Positions 33,882 through 42,668 of a stretch of 64,000 bases of DNA are shown here, piece after piece. The stretch's first letter is position 1; the number at the start of each line of letters is the position of its first letter. The stretch covers positions 992,001-1,056,000 of the forward strand of contig NZ_CP072333.1 of assembly GCF_018127745.1 (NCBI RefSeq), written 5' to 3'. A program made the position numbers and the translations under genes. The notes under the pieces were generated by a model. It saw only the letters and a list, made by a program, of their open reading frames with translations. It had not been told where the DNA came from and did no database searches. The stretch is from Porphyromonas sp. oral taxon 275. Lineage in GTDB: Bacteria > Bacteroidota > Bacteroidia > Bacteroidales > Porphyromonadaceae.

Positions 33882-34560
33882 CTTCTACTGCATCAGGCAC
33901 GCCCTCAGCGCGCAGATAATAATAGAGCTGGGCAAAGTAGAGCCGCAGCACGGGATAGGCGATATAGATGCCGAGGACGAAGCTCGAGGCGAGGAAGCTA
34001 AGCCCCAGCGCAAGCCCCAAGGCTGCGAGCTGGAGGTAGAAGTGCCCCTCGGTCAGACGCCACGAGGCACGTAGCGCGGCCCATACCCCAAGGCCTTGGT
34101 CTACACTCAGGCTAGGAGCAAAGCTGAAGCGTAAGAGAAGGTAGGCACCAGGCACAAGCATGAGGCTGCCCCCTACTAGGAAGACCAGCTGCAGCACCAA
34201 GGCTAGGCCCATATAGGGCAACCAGCGGCGTAGCGCCTCTTTCCAGGGGAGGCGGTAGCTGCGGTCCCCCGTCTTGATCATCCCGAGGGTCGTCTGCGTC
34301 AGCCTGAGGTCAAGGAGCTGAGTGAGGCTCCACCAGACGAGGATAGGGAGGATGTAGCCCAGCAGCGATAGCGAGCTTCCCCCCTGCTCTAGCCCCAGCA
34401 GCAGCTTATCTAGAGGAAGGATGCTCCATACCCAGAAGCTGCCTAGACAAAAGATATAGAGGAAGGTCAACCATACGAGCCCCCGACGGCGCGTCAGGAG
34501 CAGCCAGCTGTGCCGCAGCGTGCGCCGATGCTCGAATGGTGGGAGAGGATGCTGTATCAT
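33868..34560 (-). CDS. Polytopic membrane protein, unknown function
   Basis: A 230-residue protein with about five or six hydrophobic segments (for example WLTFLYIFCLGSFWVW, LSLLGYILPILVWWS, LALVLQLVFLVGGSLMLV and LAALGLALGLSFLASSFVLG) and the LRASWRLTEGHF motif seen in DUF975 and glycerophosphodiesterase-type membrane domains. I prefer the ATG at 34560 over an in-frame ATG at 34596 because the latter would lie at the transcription start implied by the promoter at 34602-34632. Cotranscribed with the methyltransferase-like gene. Confidence 0.7.
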   Translation of the reverse strand: MIQHPLPPFEHRRTLRHSWLLLTRRRGLVWLTFLYIFCLGSFWVWSILPLDKLLLGLEQGGSSLSLLGYILPILVWWSLTQLLDLRLTQTTLGMIKTGDRSYRLPWKEALRRWLPYMGLALVLQLVFLVGGSLMLVPGAYLLLRFSFAPSLSVDQGLGVWAALRASWRLTEGHFYLQLAALGLALGLSFLASSFVLGIYIAYPVLRLYFAQLYYYLRAEGVPDAVEGAQA

Positions 34561-34601
34561 AATGGAATAAGTTAATCGAGATTGACTCAAAAGCAACAGG
34601 A

Positions 34602-34632
34602 CAAAGATACGGAATAAGGCTCCTTAGCGCAA
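34602..34632 (-). promoter_or_regulatory. Promoter of the membrane-protein gene pair
   Basis: Minus-strand TTG (34630-34632) and TATCTTTG (34602-34609) are 20 bp apart, giving a leader of about 40 nt to the ATG at 34560. Confidence 0.78.
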
Positions 34633-34755
34633 GCAAACGCCGCTTCCCTGCTGGAGCTAAGGCTCCATACCGCCCGCTTAGCCCTTAGCCTAACTTACGA
34701 CCAGAAGAGCCAGCACCTCAGCCCCAGCGGCGCACAGCTATGGGTGGAGTGCCCG

Positions 34756-34837
34756 TGAGGGATAGCAGTCAGCCCCCTGAGGGACGGCAGTGACGCGCTC
34801 CAGGGATATCCGTCAGGAGGCTAAGGGATATCTCTCA
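34756..34837 (-). repeat. Array 5 of 22-bp-register palindromes (4 units)
   Basis: Units start at 34756, 34778, 34800 and 34822; spacers gccccc, cgcgct and ggaggc. On the minus strand the cores run GATATC, GATATC, GCCGTC, GCTATC with CCCT-type right halves. It lies in a divergent gap, 146 bp from the membrane-protein -7 box and 300 bp from the rpsA -7 box. The gap also has a 9-bp hairpin with a GCG loop at 35055-35075 (CCTTAGAGC / GCTCTAAGG) and no gene. Confidence 0.88.
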
Positions 34838-35137
34838 CGAAGCCGAGGCGAGGCAGTCGGCGCACTTAGACTATACTCGGACTTAACCAAGGGCCTTCTG
34901 AGAAGATCTACAGTTCCTTGACTTACAGGTTCTTCATGAGCTCCACCAGGCATGCGCAGGCCGCTCCCGCTGCCTCTACATCCCAGCTAGATAAGTAGCG
35001 AGTGCTTAGGGCGAGTAGCCTTACTCGATGGACGAAGTGCAGGTCTTCCCCAGCCCTTAGAGCGCGGCTCTAAGGAAGGGAAGGTGCTTGGTGTGCTCCT
35101 TGCGCGCTCTATGTGCGGTAGTATCAGATAGTTTTTA

Positions 35138-35145
35138 TACCTTTG
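35138..35145 (+). promoter_or_regulatory. -7 promoter box of rpsA
   Basis: TACCTTTG matches TAnnTTTG; transcription would start near 35150, leaving a leader of about 95 nt. Confidence 0.65.
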
Positions 35146-35247
35146 TGGCACTTTTCACCCGCCCGTCTGAGCGCTGACTCCACGCGAGGGGCACGGCAGG
35201 GGCGGACGAGAGGTAACTCGTGTGTAATAATTAGTATGTTTAACTCA

Positions 35248-37041
35248 ATGGAAAATTTGAACGCTATCAAGCCACTCCAGGACTTCAACTGGGATGAGTT
35301 TGAGCAGGGAGAAGTCTTCGGCACTGGCTCGCGCCAGGAGCAGGAAGCAGCCTACGAAAGCACCCTCAGCAAGGTGAAGAACCAGGAGGTTGTAGTAGGT
35401 ACAGTCACGTCTATCAACAAGCGCGAAGTAACGGTCAACATCGGCTTCAAGAGCGAGGGGACGATCAGTGCCTCCGAGTTCCGCTACAACCCTGAGCTGC
35501 AGGTAGGCGACAAGGTAGAAGTCTTCATCGAATCGCAAGAAGATAAGAAGGGCCAGCTCGTGCTCTCGCACAGACAGGCTCGCATCGCACGCAGCTGGGA
35601 TCGTATCAACGAAGCCCTCGAGAAGGACGAAGTGGTACGAGGCTACGTCAAGAGCCGCACGAAGGGCGGTATGATCGTCGACATCTTCGGCATCGAAGCC
35701 TTCCTCCCAGGTTCACAGATCGACGTACGTCCTATCCGTGACTACGATGCCTATGTAGACAAGACCATGGAGTTCAAGATCGTCAAGATCAACCAGGACT
35801 TCAAGAACGTCGTCGTATCGCACAAGATCCTCATCGAGGCTGAGCTCGAGGCCCAGAAGGCTGAGATCATCAGCAAGCTCGAGAAGGGCCAGGTCCTCGA
35901 AGGGGTCGTCAAGAACATCACCACCTACGGGGCCTTCATCGACCTCGGTGGTATCGATGGTCTGGTACACATCACGGACCTCTCTTGGGGCCGTGTACAG
36001 CACCCCAGCGAAGTCGTATCGCTCGACCAGAAGCTCAATGTCGTCATCCTCGAGTTCGACGAGGCCAAGAAGCGCATCGCCCTTGGTATCAAGCAGCTCC
36101 AGCCACATCCCTGGGATTCGCTCGATCCTAACCTCAAGGTGGGTGACAAGATCAAGGGTAAGGTCGTCGTCCTCGCTGAGTACGGTGCCTTCATCGAAGT
36201 CGCTCCCGGCGTCGAAGGGCTCGTACATATCTCAGAGATGTCCTGGACCCAGCACGTACGCTCCGCTCAGGATGTCCTGAAGGTAGGCGAAGAGGTAGAA
36301 GCTGTCATCCTCAGCCTCGACCGCGAAGAGCGCAAGATGAGCCTCGGCCTCAAGCAGCTCAAGGAAGACCCATGGGAGAACATCGACAAGCGCTTCCCCA
36401 TCGGCTCGCGCCACACGGCACGTGTCCGTAACTTCACCAACTTCGGCGTCTTCGTAGAGATCGAGGAAGGCATTGATGGCCTTGTGCACATCTCTGACCT
36501 CTCCTGGACCAAGAAGGTCAAGCACCCCAATGAGTTCACCGAGGTTGGCGCTCCTCTGGACATCATCGTCCTGGAGATCGACAAGGAGAACCGTCGTCTC
36601 TCGCTCGGCCACAAGCAGATCGAGGAGAACCCTTGGAACGCCTTCGAAGCTAACTTCCGCGTAGGTAGCATCCACGAAGGTACGGTCAGCGAGATCGTCG
36701 AGAAGGGTGCTGTCATCGCTCTGCCCGAGGGTATCGAAGCCTTCGCTACGCCTAAGCACCTGGTCAAGGCCGATGGTACGCAGGCAGTCAAGGGCGAAGT
36801 CCTTCCCTTCAAGGTCATCGAGTTCAACAAGGATGCACGCCGCATCATCGTCTCGCACAGCCGCACCTTCGAGGACGAAGCTAAGGCTGAAGCTCGTGCC
36901 GGCGAACGTGCCGAGCGTGCTGAGCGTCAGCAGCGCCATCAGGATGCTAGCGCAGCCGTAGCAGCTACCAACGCCGCTACGGAGAAGGCCACCCTCGGTG
37001 ACCTCGATGCTCTGGCTGCTCTGAAGGAAAAGCTCTCCTAA
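35248..37041 (+). CDS. rpsA: 30S ribosomal protein S1
   Basis: A 597-residue protein with six S1 RNA-binding repeats, recognisable by recurring G-x-V-x2-I-x2-YGAFI-like strands (for example ITTYGAFIDLGGIDGLVHITD, split as several repeats, and FTNFGVFVEIEEGIDGLVHI segments) and by the repeated SLGxKQL-x3-PW boundary. It binds mRNA on the 30S subunit. The start MENLNAIKPLQDFNWDEFE matches Bacteroidota S1 proteins; an ATG 12 bp upstream (35236) is possible, while one at 35143 is excluded because it overlaps the promoter. Codon use shows strong bias typical of high expression. Confidence 0.93.
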   Translation: MENLNAIKPLQDFNWDEFEQGEVFGTGSRQEQEAAYESTLSKVKNQEVVVGTVTSINKREVTVNIGFKSEGTISASEFRYNPELQVGDKVEVFIESQEDKKGQLVLSHRQARIARSWDRINEALEKDEVVRGYVKSRTKGGMIVDIFGIEAFLPGSQIDVRPIRDYDAYVDKTMEFKIVKINQDFKNVVVSHKILIEAELEAQKAEIISKLEKGQVLEGVVKNITTYGAFIDLGGIDGLVHITDLSWGRVQHPSEVVSLDQKLNVVILEFDEAKKRIALGIKQLQPHPWDSLDPNLKVGDKIKGKVVVLAEYGAFIEVAPGVEGLVHISEMSWTQHVRSAQDVLKVGEEVEAVILSLDREERKMSLGLKQLKEDPWENIDKRFPIGSRHTARVRNFTNFGVFVEIEEGIDGLVHISDLSWTKKVKHPNEFTEVGAPLDIIVLEIDKENRRLSLGHKQIEENPWNAFEANFRVGSIHEGTVSEIVEKGAVIALPEGIEAFATPKHLVKADGTQAVKGEVLPFKVIEFNKDARRIIVSHSRTFEDEAKAEARAGERAERAERQQRHQDASAAVAATNAATEKATLGDLDALAALKEKLS

Positions 37042-37064
37042 GAGCTCGCTCCTAGCAAGCTAAC

Positions 37065-37103
37065 GACTCGCCCCCCTGAGGTTCATCCTTAGGGGGGCGA
37101 GTC
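37065..37103 (+). terminator. Terminator after rpsA
   Basis: A 16-bp nearly perfect stem (GACTCGCCCCCCTGAG / CTTAGGGGGGCGAGTC) with a short loop, followed by CTATTATATATA. Confidence 0.8.
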
Positions 37104-37313
37104 CTATTATATATAGGAGTGGTGGGACTATGCTTGGCCCGCCCCACACAGAGAGCAGCGGCAGGGCACAGGGGTTTTACCCTACCCCTCTGAGGCTATA
37201 GGGAAAGACTCAGGAGAAAGCAATTGAGGGCGGGCGCCCACCCTTGGGGAGCCTTTCTCCCCTTGAAGCAGGGACTGGACCCGCTACCTTATTGAGGCTC
37301 GCGAGCATCCCCA
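37104..37313. other. Intergenic stretch between rpsA terminator and cobK promoter
   Basis: Contains two small hairpins (AGGGGT / ACCCCT near 37170-37189 and GGGGAG / CTCCCC near 37237-37255) but no 22-bp array, no gene and no recognisable cobalamin riboswitch. It lies upstream of the likely transcription start of the corrinoid genes. Confidence 0.5.
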
Positions 37314-37345
37314 TTGGAAGAGGCTAGGAGAATGTGCTACCTTTG
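37314..37345 (+). promoter_or_regulatory. Promoter of the corrinoid genes
   Basis: TTG (37314-37316) and TACCTTTG (37338-37345) are 21 bp apart, a good consensus promoter 60 bp before the start codon. Confidence 0.75.
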
Positions 37346-37405
37346 TGGCCGGATCTTCGAGACCAAGACTTAACTCTATTAAGCAAGCAGCAGGCTATAA
37401 CTATA

Positions 37406-39229
37406 ATGATACTTATCTTCGGTGGCACGACGGAGGGACGCATCGTATGTGGCGTCCTCGATGAGTCGGGCAAAGAATACTATTACTCTACCAAGGGAGC
37501 CTTCCAGGAGCTCGAGATGGTACACGGCAAGCGTGTCTCGGGCGCGATGACGCATGAGGTGATGCGCCAGTTCATCACCGAGCAGGAGATACAGCTCGTC
37601 ATAGACGCGGCGCATCCCTTCGCTGCCGTCCTCCACAAGACGATCGGTGAGGTGACGGCCGAGCTCGGCATCCCTGTCATCCGCTACGAGCGACGCTACA
37701 GCGAGCGCACGGGGCAGGTCATCGAGTGCGCCAGCTATGAGGAGATGATCGCCAAGCTCGAGGCGCAGCCCTGCCATCGGCTCCTTGCGCTGACGGGCGT
37801 CAATACCATCGCTCCGCTCAAGCCCTTCTGGTCGCGCCACGAGAGCTACTTCCGCATCCTCGACCGAGAAGACTCGCGGGAGAAGGCAGAGGCAGCAGGC
37901 TTTCCCTTCGACCATATCGTCTACTTCCAGCCAGGGGAGGACCAGGAGCTCTTCGACCGCATACAGCCCGACGCCGTCATTACCAAGGAGAGCGGAGAGA
38001 GTGGCTTCTTCGACGAGAAGATCGCCCCTGCCCTCGCTGCGGGCGTCCCCGTATATATGATCACGCGCCCGGCTCTGCCCGAGCACTACCAGTATGTCTA
38101 CGGCCCCGTAGGGCTGCGCAAGGCTGTGCAGCGCCTTGCCCCTGATTTCTTCCCGCTCAAGACGGGCTTCACCACTGGAAGTACTGCCACGGCGGCGACC
38201 ATGGCGGCACTGCACGCCCTGCTCCATGACGGAGAGGCGCTAGAGCAGGCTACGATCATCCTGCCCTCAGGGGAGGAGGTCGAGCTCCCCGTCGAGCTCG
38301 TCGAGCCCACAGAGCGCGGCTACCGAGCTCGCGCCCGTAAGTACTCGGGCGACGACCCCGACGTCACCCATCTGGCAGAGATCTACTCGGAGGTCGTACT
38401 GACCGAGGAGCACAGCGGCATACGCTTCCTGCAGGGCGAGGGCGTAGGGCGCGTCACCCTCCCAGGCCTAGGCCTCGAGATCGGCGGCCCAGCTATCAAC
38501 CGCGTGCCACGCAGCATGATGGAGGCCGTCGTGCGCCGTGCCTACCCCGTGGGAGGTGTAGATATCACCATCAGCATCCCTACGGGCCGCGAACTGGCCG
38601 TCAAGACCTTCAACCCCCGCCTGGGTATCCTCGACGGGATCTCCATCGTCGGCACCTCGGGCGTCGTCAAGCCCTTCTCCTCGGAGGCCTTCATCGCCTC
38701 CATCGTACGTCAAGTAGATGTGGCGCTGGCCCTAGGCGCTGATACCGTCGTGATCAATTCGGGCGCTAAGAGCGAGAAGTACCTCAAGGGAGCCTTCCCC
38801 GAGCTGCCCTTCCAGTCCTTCATCCAGTACGGCAACTTCATCGGGGAGACCCTCGAGAAGCTCTCCACCCTCTCCGTCCCCAAGGTCTACATGGGTATCA
38901 TGCTCGGCAAGGCGGTAAAGCTCGCCGAGGGCAATATGGACACCCACAGCCGCAAGGTCGTGATGAATAAGGAGTTCATCCACCGAATGGCCGAGGAGGC
39001 GGGTTGTAGCGAGGCAGCGCACAGCCTTATTGATGGGCTCACGCTGGCCCGTGAGCTGTGGAACGGACTCAGTCCCGAGGACCTCGACCGACTGATGCTG
39101 CGCGTCGTCGACGCCTGCTACGAGGCCTCGAGCCGCCTTGTCCCAGACTCTGAGCTCTCCCTGCTCCTGATTGACGACGAGGGGAACATCCGCTACACCT
39201 ACCCCCACGACTTCCTCTCCCAGCGCTAG
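37406..39229 (+). CDS. Precorrin-6A reductase / cobalt-precorrin-5B C1-methyltransferase fusion
   Basis: A 607-residue fusion of two corrin-ring enzymes. Residues 1-~245 are CobK/CbiJ (MILIFGGTTEGR at the N-terminus, AAHPFAAVLH, LTGVNTI, TKESGESGFFDEK): NAD(P)H reduction of precorrin-6A. From about residue 252 onward is CbiD (KTGFTTGSTATAATMAAL, PTGRELAVKTFNPRLGI, GTSGVVKPFSSEA): C1 methylation in the anaerobic pathway. I chose the ATG at 37406, where CobK homology begins; an upstream frame opening at 37334 lies over the promoter. CbiB follows three bases after the stop. Confidence 0.94.
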   Translation: MILIFGGTTEGRIVCGVLDESGKEYYYSTKGAFQELEMVHGKRVSGAMTHEVMRQFITEQEIQLVIDAAHPFAAVLHKTIGEVTAELGIPVIRYERRYSERTGQVIECASYEEMIAKLEAQPCHRLLALTGVNTIAPLKPFWSRHESYFRILDREDSREKAEAAGFPFDHIVYFQPGEDQELFDRIQPDAVITKESGESGFFDEKIAPALAAGVPVYMITRPALPEHYQYVYGPVGLRKAVQRLAPDFFPLKTGFTTGSTATAATMAALHALLHDGEALEQATIILPSGEEVELPVELVEPTERGYRARARKYSGDDPDVTHLAEIYSEVVLTEEHSGIRFLQGEGVGRVTLPGLGLEIGGPAINRVPRSMMEAVVRRAYPVGGVDITISIPTGRELAVKTFNPRLGILDGISIVGTSGVVKPFSSEAFIASIVRQVDVALALGADTVVINSGAKSEKYLKGAFPELPFQSFIQYGNFIGETLEKLSTLSVPKVYMGIMLGKAVKLAEGNMDTHSRKVVMNKEFIHRMAEEAGCSEAAHSLIDGLTLARELWNGLSPEDLDRLMLRVVDACYEASSRLVPDSELSLLLIDDEGNIRYTYPHDFLSQR

Positions 39230-39232
39230 CGT

Positions 39233-40330
39233 ATGGCCAGTATCTTCTCTCAGCTCGCCGAGTTGCTCGTCTCGGGTGAGTTCTTCGGGATCCTCTTTGA
39301 TAAGGACCTCTATCCCTTCTTCTGGATCCCTATCCTCCTTGGGGTACTACCCATGTTCCTCGCCTTTCTCCTCGATCGCAGGCTGGGGGATCCCGAGGGC
39401 GCACCACATCCCATCATCACCTTCGGGCGCTGGATCGCCTGGGGCGAAAGGCGCTTCAATCAAGGCACGCACCGACGTCTCAAGGGAGCGCTGTATAATG
39501 GGCTGCTCGTCCTCCTGGTCTTCGCCCTAGGCTCCCTTCTCTCGGGGATGGTCCTCTTCTTCGCCTTCTCCATCGTGCCCTACCTGCTGTACATCGCCCT
39601 CTGCTTCTATATGTTGGCGGGGCGTACCCTAGAGCGGGAGGTCAAGGCTGTCTTCACGGCCGCCGATCAGGGACTAGAGGAAGGACGAAGGCAGGTAGCG
39701 CGTATCGTCGGGCGCGATACCTCGCAGCTCAGCGACCAAGAGGTACGCAAGGCCGCCCTCGAGACCCTCGCGGAGAACCTCAGTGATGGAGTCATCGCGC
39801 CCATGCTCTCCTGGGCCTTCCTCGGACTGCCTGGTATCCTCAGCTACAAGATGATCAATACGCAGGACTCCATGGTCGGTTACCTCACCAGCCGCTACCG
39901 CGCCTACGGCTACTTCTCGGCAAAGCTCGACGACCTGGTAAACCTCCTGCCCGCTCGCCTGACGATGCTGCTGATGCTCCTCGCCTCGGGCGATCTCGCG
40001 CTCCTGCGTAAGGTATGGCGTCACGGAGGGCGCCACCTGAGCCCCAATTCGGGCTACCCCGAGGCCGCCCTAGCCTTTGCCCTCGGTCTGCGCTTCGGAG
40101 GCCCACACGAGTACCACGGCGAACTGATCGACAAGCCCTATATCGGGGAGAACGACCGCGCCATCCTGCCTCAGGACGTAGACGACGCGATCGCGATCAC
40201 TCGCCGAGCCTCCTGGATGGGCCTCGTCCTCTGCCTCCTCATCCGTACCGTGGTACTGGCGCTGCTGAGCTTCGTCCTATTCGTCCTTTTCTGTGGAGCC
40301 CTTGCTGAAGCCTTAGCGGCGTTCGACTAG
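39233..40330 (+). CDS. cbiB: Adenosylcobinamide-phosphate synthase
   Basis: A 365-residue inner-membrane protein of the CobD/CbiB family that attaches the aminopropanol arm to adenosylcobyric acid. Features: an N-terminal hydrophobic helix, FLLDRRLGDPEGAPHPI (about residues 43-59, the typical DxxxGDP.xxHP motif), ALETLAENLSDGVIAPML (about 176-193) and KMINTQDSMVGY (about 206-217). It is 3 bp behind the CobK-CbiD fusion and shares its promoter, giving a short corrinoid operon. The other pathway genes are not in this window. Confidence 0.94.
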   Translation: MASIFSQLAELLVSGEFFGILFDKDLYPFFWIPILLGVLPMFLAFLLDRRLGDPEGAPHPIITFGRWIAWGERRFNQGTHRRLKGALYNGLLVLLVFALGSLLSGMVLFFAFSIVPYLLYIALCFYMLAGRTLEREVKAVFTAADQGLEEGRRQVARIVGRDTSQLSDQEVRKAALETLAENLSDGVIAPMLSWAFLGLPGILSYKMINTQDSMVGYLTSRYRAYGYFSAKLDDLVNLLPARLTMLLMLLASGDLALLRKVWRHGGRHLSPNSGYPEAALAFALGLRFGGPHEYHGELIDKPYIGENDRAILPQDVDDAIAITRRASWMGLVLCLLIRTVVLALLSFVLFVLFCGALAEALAAFD

Positions 40331-40381
40331 AAGCCTCTTCCGTATAGGGTCTAAATAAGGCCTCTCAGCCCAAGCCCTCGC

Positions 40382-40420
40382 TACCGCCTAAGTCTGCCTC
40401 TACGGCAGGTTTAGGCGGTA
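40382..40420 (+). terminator. Terminator after cbiB
   Basis: Stem TACCGCCTAA...TTTAGGCGGTA with an inner CTGCC / GGCAG stem, followed by TTCTTTT. Confidence 0.82.
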
Positions 40421-40537
40421 TTCTTTTGTCTCCTAGCGAAGAGCGCTCTAGCCCACAAGCTGTGCAGCCAGCGCACAAGCTCTCCCGACACAAGCCGGAA
40501 GGCGCCGCAGCAAGGCGACTGCCTTGCCCCAGCGCGC

Positions 40538-40619
40538 TGAGGGATATCCCTCAGCCTCGCCACCGATAGCCCTCACACGCGTCACGGCCCTCCCTCAGCG
40601 CCCTGACTGATATCCCTCA
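40538..40619 (+). repeat. Array 6 of 22-bp-register palindromes (4 units)
   Basis: Units start at 40538, 40560, 40582 and 40604; spacers gcctcg, cacgcg and gcgccc. Sequences: TGAGGGATATCCCTCA, CCACCGATAGCCCTCA, TCACGGCCCTCCCTCA, TGACTGATATCCCTCA, the same internal order as array 2. It ends 143 bp before the GH3 gene's -7 box. The rest of the 40331-40819 gap has no gene. Confidence 0.88.
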
Positions 40620-40762
40620 CGATCCCTACCCCTATATCCATAGGATGCCGAGTCTTACCCGCCCCTTCGCTTTGCGTAAAGGCGGGGTAAAGCGGGCGGC
40701 GTCCTCGGGCGTCCGCCGAGCAGGCTGACAGACGTCTACGCCCAGGGGCGGCAGATTACTTG

Positions 40763-40770
40763 TATCTTTG
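40763..40770 (+). promoter_or_regulatory. -7 promoter box of the GH3-family gene
   Basis: TATCTTTG matches TAnnTTTG, about 50 bp before the start codon; no clear -33 element. Confidence 0.65.
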
Positions 40771-40819
40771 CTGCAGCGGGGTGCGCGCCTAGGAGGTACA
40801 GCCACCCCGAGAGCTAACT

Positions 40820-42379
40820 ATGGACTTCAAGACACAACTCGTCTATCAGGCAGCCAAACTGCGCCTGCGCAAGATCGAGCGCTACACCGCCGAGGCAGAG
40901 GACCTACAGCGTGCCCAGCTGCGCCACATCCTCAGCCGAGCGCGTGGCACCGAGCTCGGCGAGCGCTATGACCTAGGTCGCGCTACCGACTACAAGGACT
41001 TTGCCCAGCGCCTCCCCCTCGTGGAGTACGACGCCGTCAAGGGCGACATCGAGCGTATGATCCGAGGCGAGCGCGACGTACTCATCCCCGGAGGCTGCCG
41101 CTGGTATGCCAAGTCAAGCGGCACGACCAGCGACCGCAGCAAGTATATCCCCGTACCCTACCTGCACCTACAGGACTGCCACTACCGCGGCGGTAGTGAT
41201 GCCCTATGGATCTACCTGAGGAACTACCCCGACAGCCGCTTCTTCTCTACCAAGGGGCTCGTCCTCGGCGGCAGCCACAGCCCGATCAGCCTCGGGAGCC
41301 AAGCCTCCGTAGGCGACCTCAGCGCCATACTCGTGGAGCACATGCCCCTGCTGGGCAACTGGCTGCGCGTCCCGAGCCGCGAGACGCTGCTGATGAGCGA
41401 GTGGAATGCCAAGATGAGCGCTATCGTCCACGAGGTCGCCCAGGCGCCCGTCGGGAGCCTCTCGGGCGTCCCCTCCTGGATGCTCGTCCTGCTACGTCAG
41501 CTGCTGGAGTACACGGGCGCAGCTGACATCAGTGAGCTATGGCCCCAGCTGGAGGTCTTCTTCCACGGAGGGATCAGCTTCAGCCCCTACCGCAGTATCT
41601 ACCGCGAGCTCATTCCCTCTCCACGGATGCGCTACGAGGAGACCTACAATGCCAGCGAAGGCTTCTTCGCCATACAGGACGACCCGAGCGAGAGCGGCAT
41701 GCTGCTGATGCAGGACTACGGGGTATTCTACGAGTTCATCCCCATGGACGAACTGGAGTACAGCGCCGAGGGCTCTGTCGCAGGGCACGTACGCGCCGTC
41801 CCGCTCTGGGAGGTAGAGCAGGACAGAGACTACGCCCTCGTGATCACGACCCTCGGGGGGCTCTATCGCTACCTCATCGGGGATACGGTGCGCTTCACCT
41901 CGACCGCCCCCTATCGCATCGTCATCACGGGGCGTACCAAGCACTTCATCAATGCCTTCGGCGAGGAGCTGATGGTCACCAATACTGATACGGCCATAGC
42001 ACGGACGACGGAGCGCACGGGGGTGCAGGTCGCCGAGTACACGGTGGCACCGCACTTCCTCCTCGATGAGGGTAAGGGCTACCACGACTGGATGATTGAG
42101 TTCGTCGAGCCCCCCAGCGACCTCGCCGCCTACGCACGTATCCTCGACGAGGAGCTGCGAAGGGCCAACTCCGACTACGATGCCAAGCGCTACGACGACA
42201 TGACGCTCCTGCCCCTACAGCTCGAGCCCGCCCCCGCAGGCCTCTTCCACCGCTGGCTCGAGGAGCAGGGCAAGCTGGGCGGGCAGCACAAGGTACCCCG
42301 CCTCTCGAGCTCACGCCACTACCTCGAGGAGCTCCTCGAGCTCAAGCAAAGACTTAGCCCCGCCGCTCCCCAGCTATGA
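40820..42379 (+). CDS. GH3-family acyl-adenylate-forming protein
   Basis: A 519-residue protein of the GH3 (auxin-responsive promoter) family, related to the ANL adenylating enzymes. The ATP-binding loop is YAKSSGTTSDRSKYIPV (about residues 95-111), followed by FFHGGISFSPYRS, EETYNASEGFFAIQ (about 273-286) and the C-terminal hinge region VITGRTKHFINAFGEEL (about 371-387). In plants GH3 enzymes conjugate amino acids to carboxylic-acid hormones. The bacterial homologues, common in Bacteroidota, have no established substrate. The last four bases overlap the start of a small membrane protein (ATGA), implying translational coupling. Confidence 0.88.
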   Translation: MDFKTQLVYQAAKLRLRKIERYTAEAEDLQRAQLRHILSRARGTELGERYDLGRATDYKDFAQRLPLVEYDAVKGDIERMIRGERDVLIPGGCRWYAKSSGTTSDRSKYIPVPYLHLQDCHYRGGSDALWIYLRNYPDSRFFSTKGLVLGGSHSPISLGSQASVGDLSAILVEHMPLLGNWLRVPSRETLLMSEWNAKMSAIVHEVAQAPVGSLSGVPSWMLVLLRQLLEYTGAADISELWPQLEVFFHGGISFSPYRSIYRELIPSPRMRYEETYNASEGFFAIQDDPSESGMLLMQDYGVFYEFIPMDELEYSAEGSVAGHVRAVPLWEVEQDRDYALVITTLGGLYRYLIGDTVRFTSTAPYRIVITGRTKHFINAFGEELMVTNTDTAIARTTERTGVQVAEYTVAPHFLLDEGKGYHDWMIEFVEPPSDLAAYARILDEELRRANSDYDAKRYDDMTLLPLQLEPAPAGLFHRWLEEQGKLGGQHKVPRLSSSRHYLEELLELKQRLSPAAPQL

Positions 42380-42615
42380 GACGCATCCACCTGAGCTACC
42401 TCCTGATCCTCCTCTACCTAGGGGGCTTTGCCTTCTTCACCTACCCGCGTGCCGAGGGCATGCAGCAGCCCGAGCGCGGCAGCTGGTGGCTGAGCTTCGG
42501 GCTCTGCCTCCTCGTCTGGGCGCTGGCCTATGCCTTAGCCTGGTACCGACGCCGTCGCACCACGCGCTACGAGTACGGCTACTACCCTGAGCACAAGGAG
42601 CTGAACCAAGGCTAG
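42376..42615 (+). CDS. Small membrane protein coupled to the GH3-family gene
   Basis: A 79-residue protein with two predicted helices (YLLILLYLGGFAFFTY, residues 8-23; LSFGLCLLVWALAYALAW, residues 39-56), an Arg-rich segment (YRRRRTTRYEYGYY) and a charged tail. No family recognised. It starts inside the stop of the GH3-family gene, so the two are likely made together; the C-terminus would be cytosolic by the positive-inside rule. Confidence 0.7.
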   Translation: MRRIHLSYLLILLYLGGFAFFTYPRAEGMQQPERGSWWLSFGLCLLVWALAYALAWYRRRRTTRYEYGYYPEHKELNQG

Positions 42616-42630
42616 GTGCAGGGCTTTGCG

Positions 42631-42638
42631 TATCTTTG
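42631..42638 (+). promoter_or_regulatory. -7 promoter box of the ABC-ATPase gene
   Basis: TATCTTTG matches TAnnTTTG, 30 bp before the ATG. Spacing to an upstream TTTG is not standard. Confidence 0.6.
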
Positions 42639-42668
42639 TGCGACTGATAAGACAACTAGAATAAGGAC

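Noticed and set aside
37104-37405. Cobalamin riboswitch upstream of the CobK-CbiD gene
   Set aside because: No B12-box-like sequence was found and the promoter leaves a leader of only about 50 nt.
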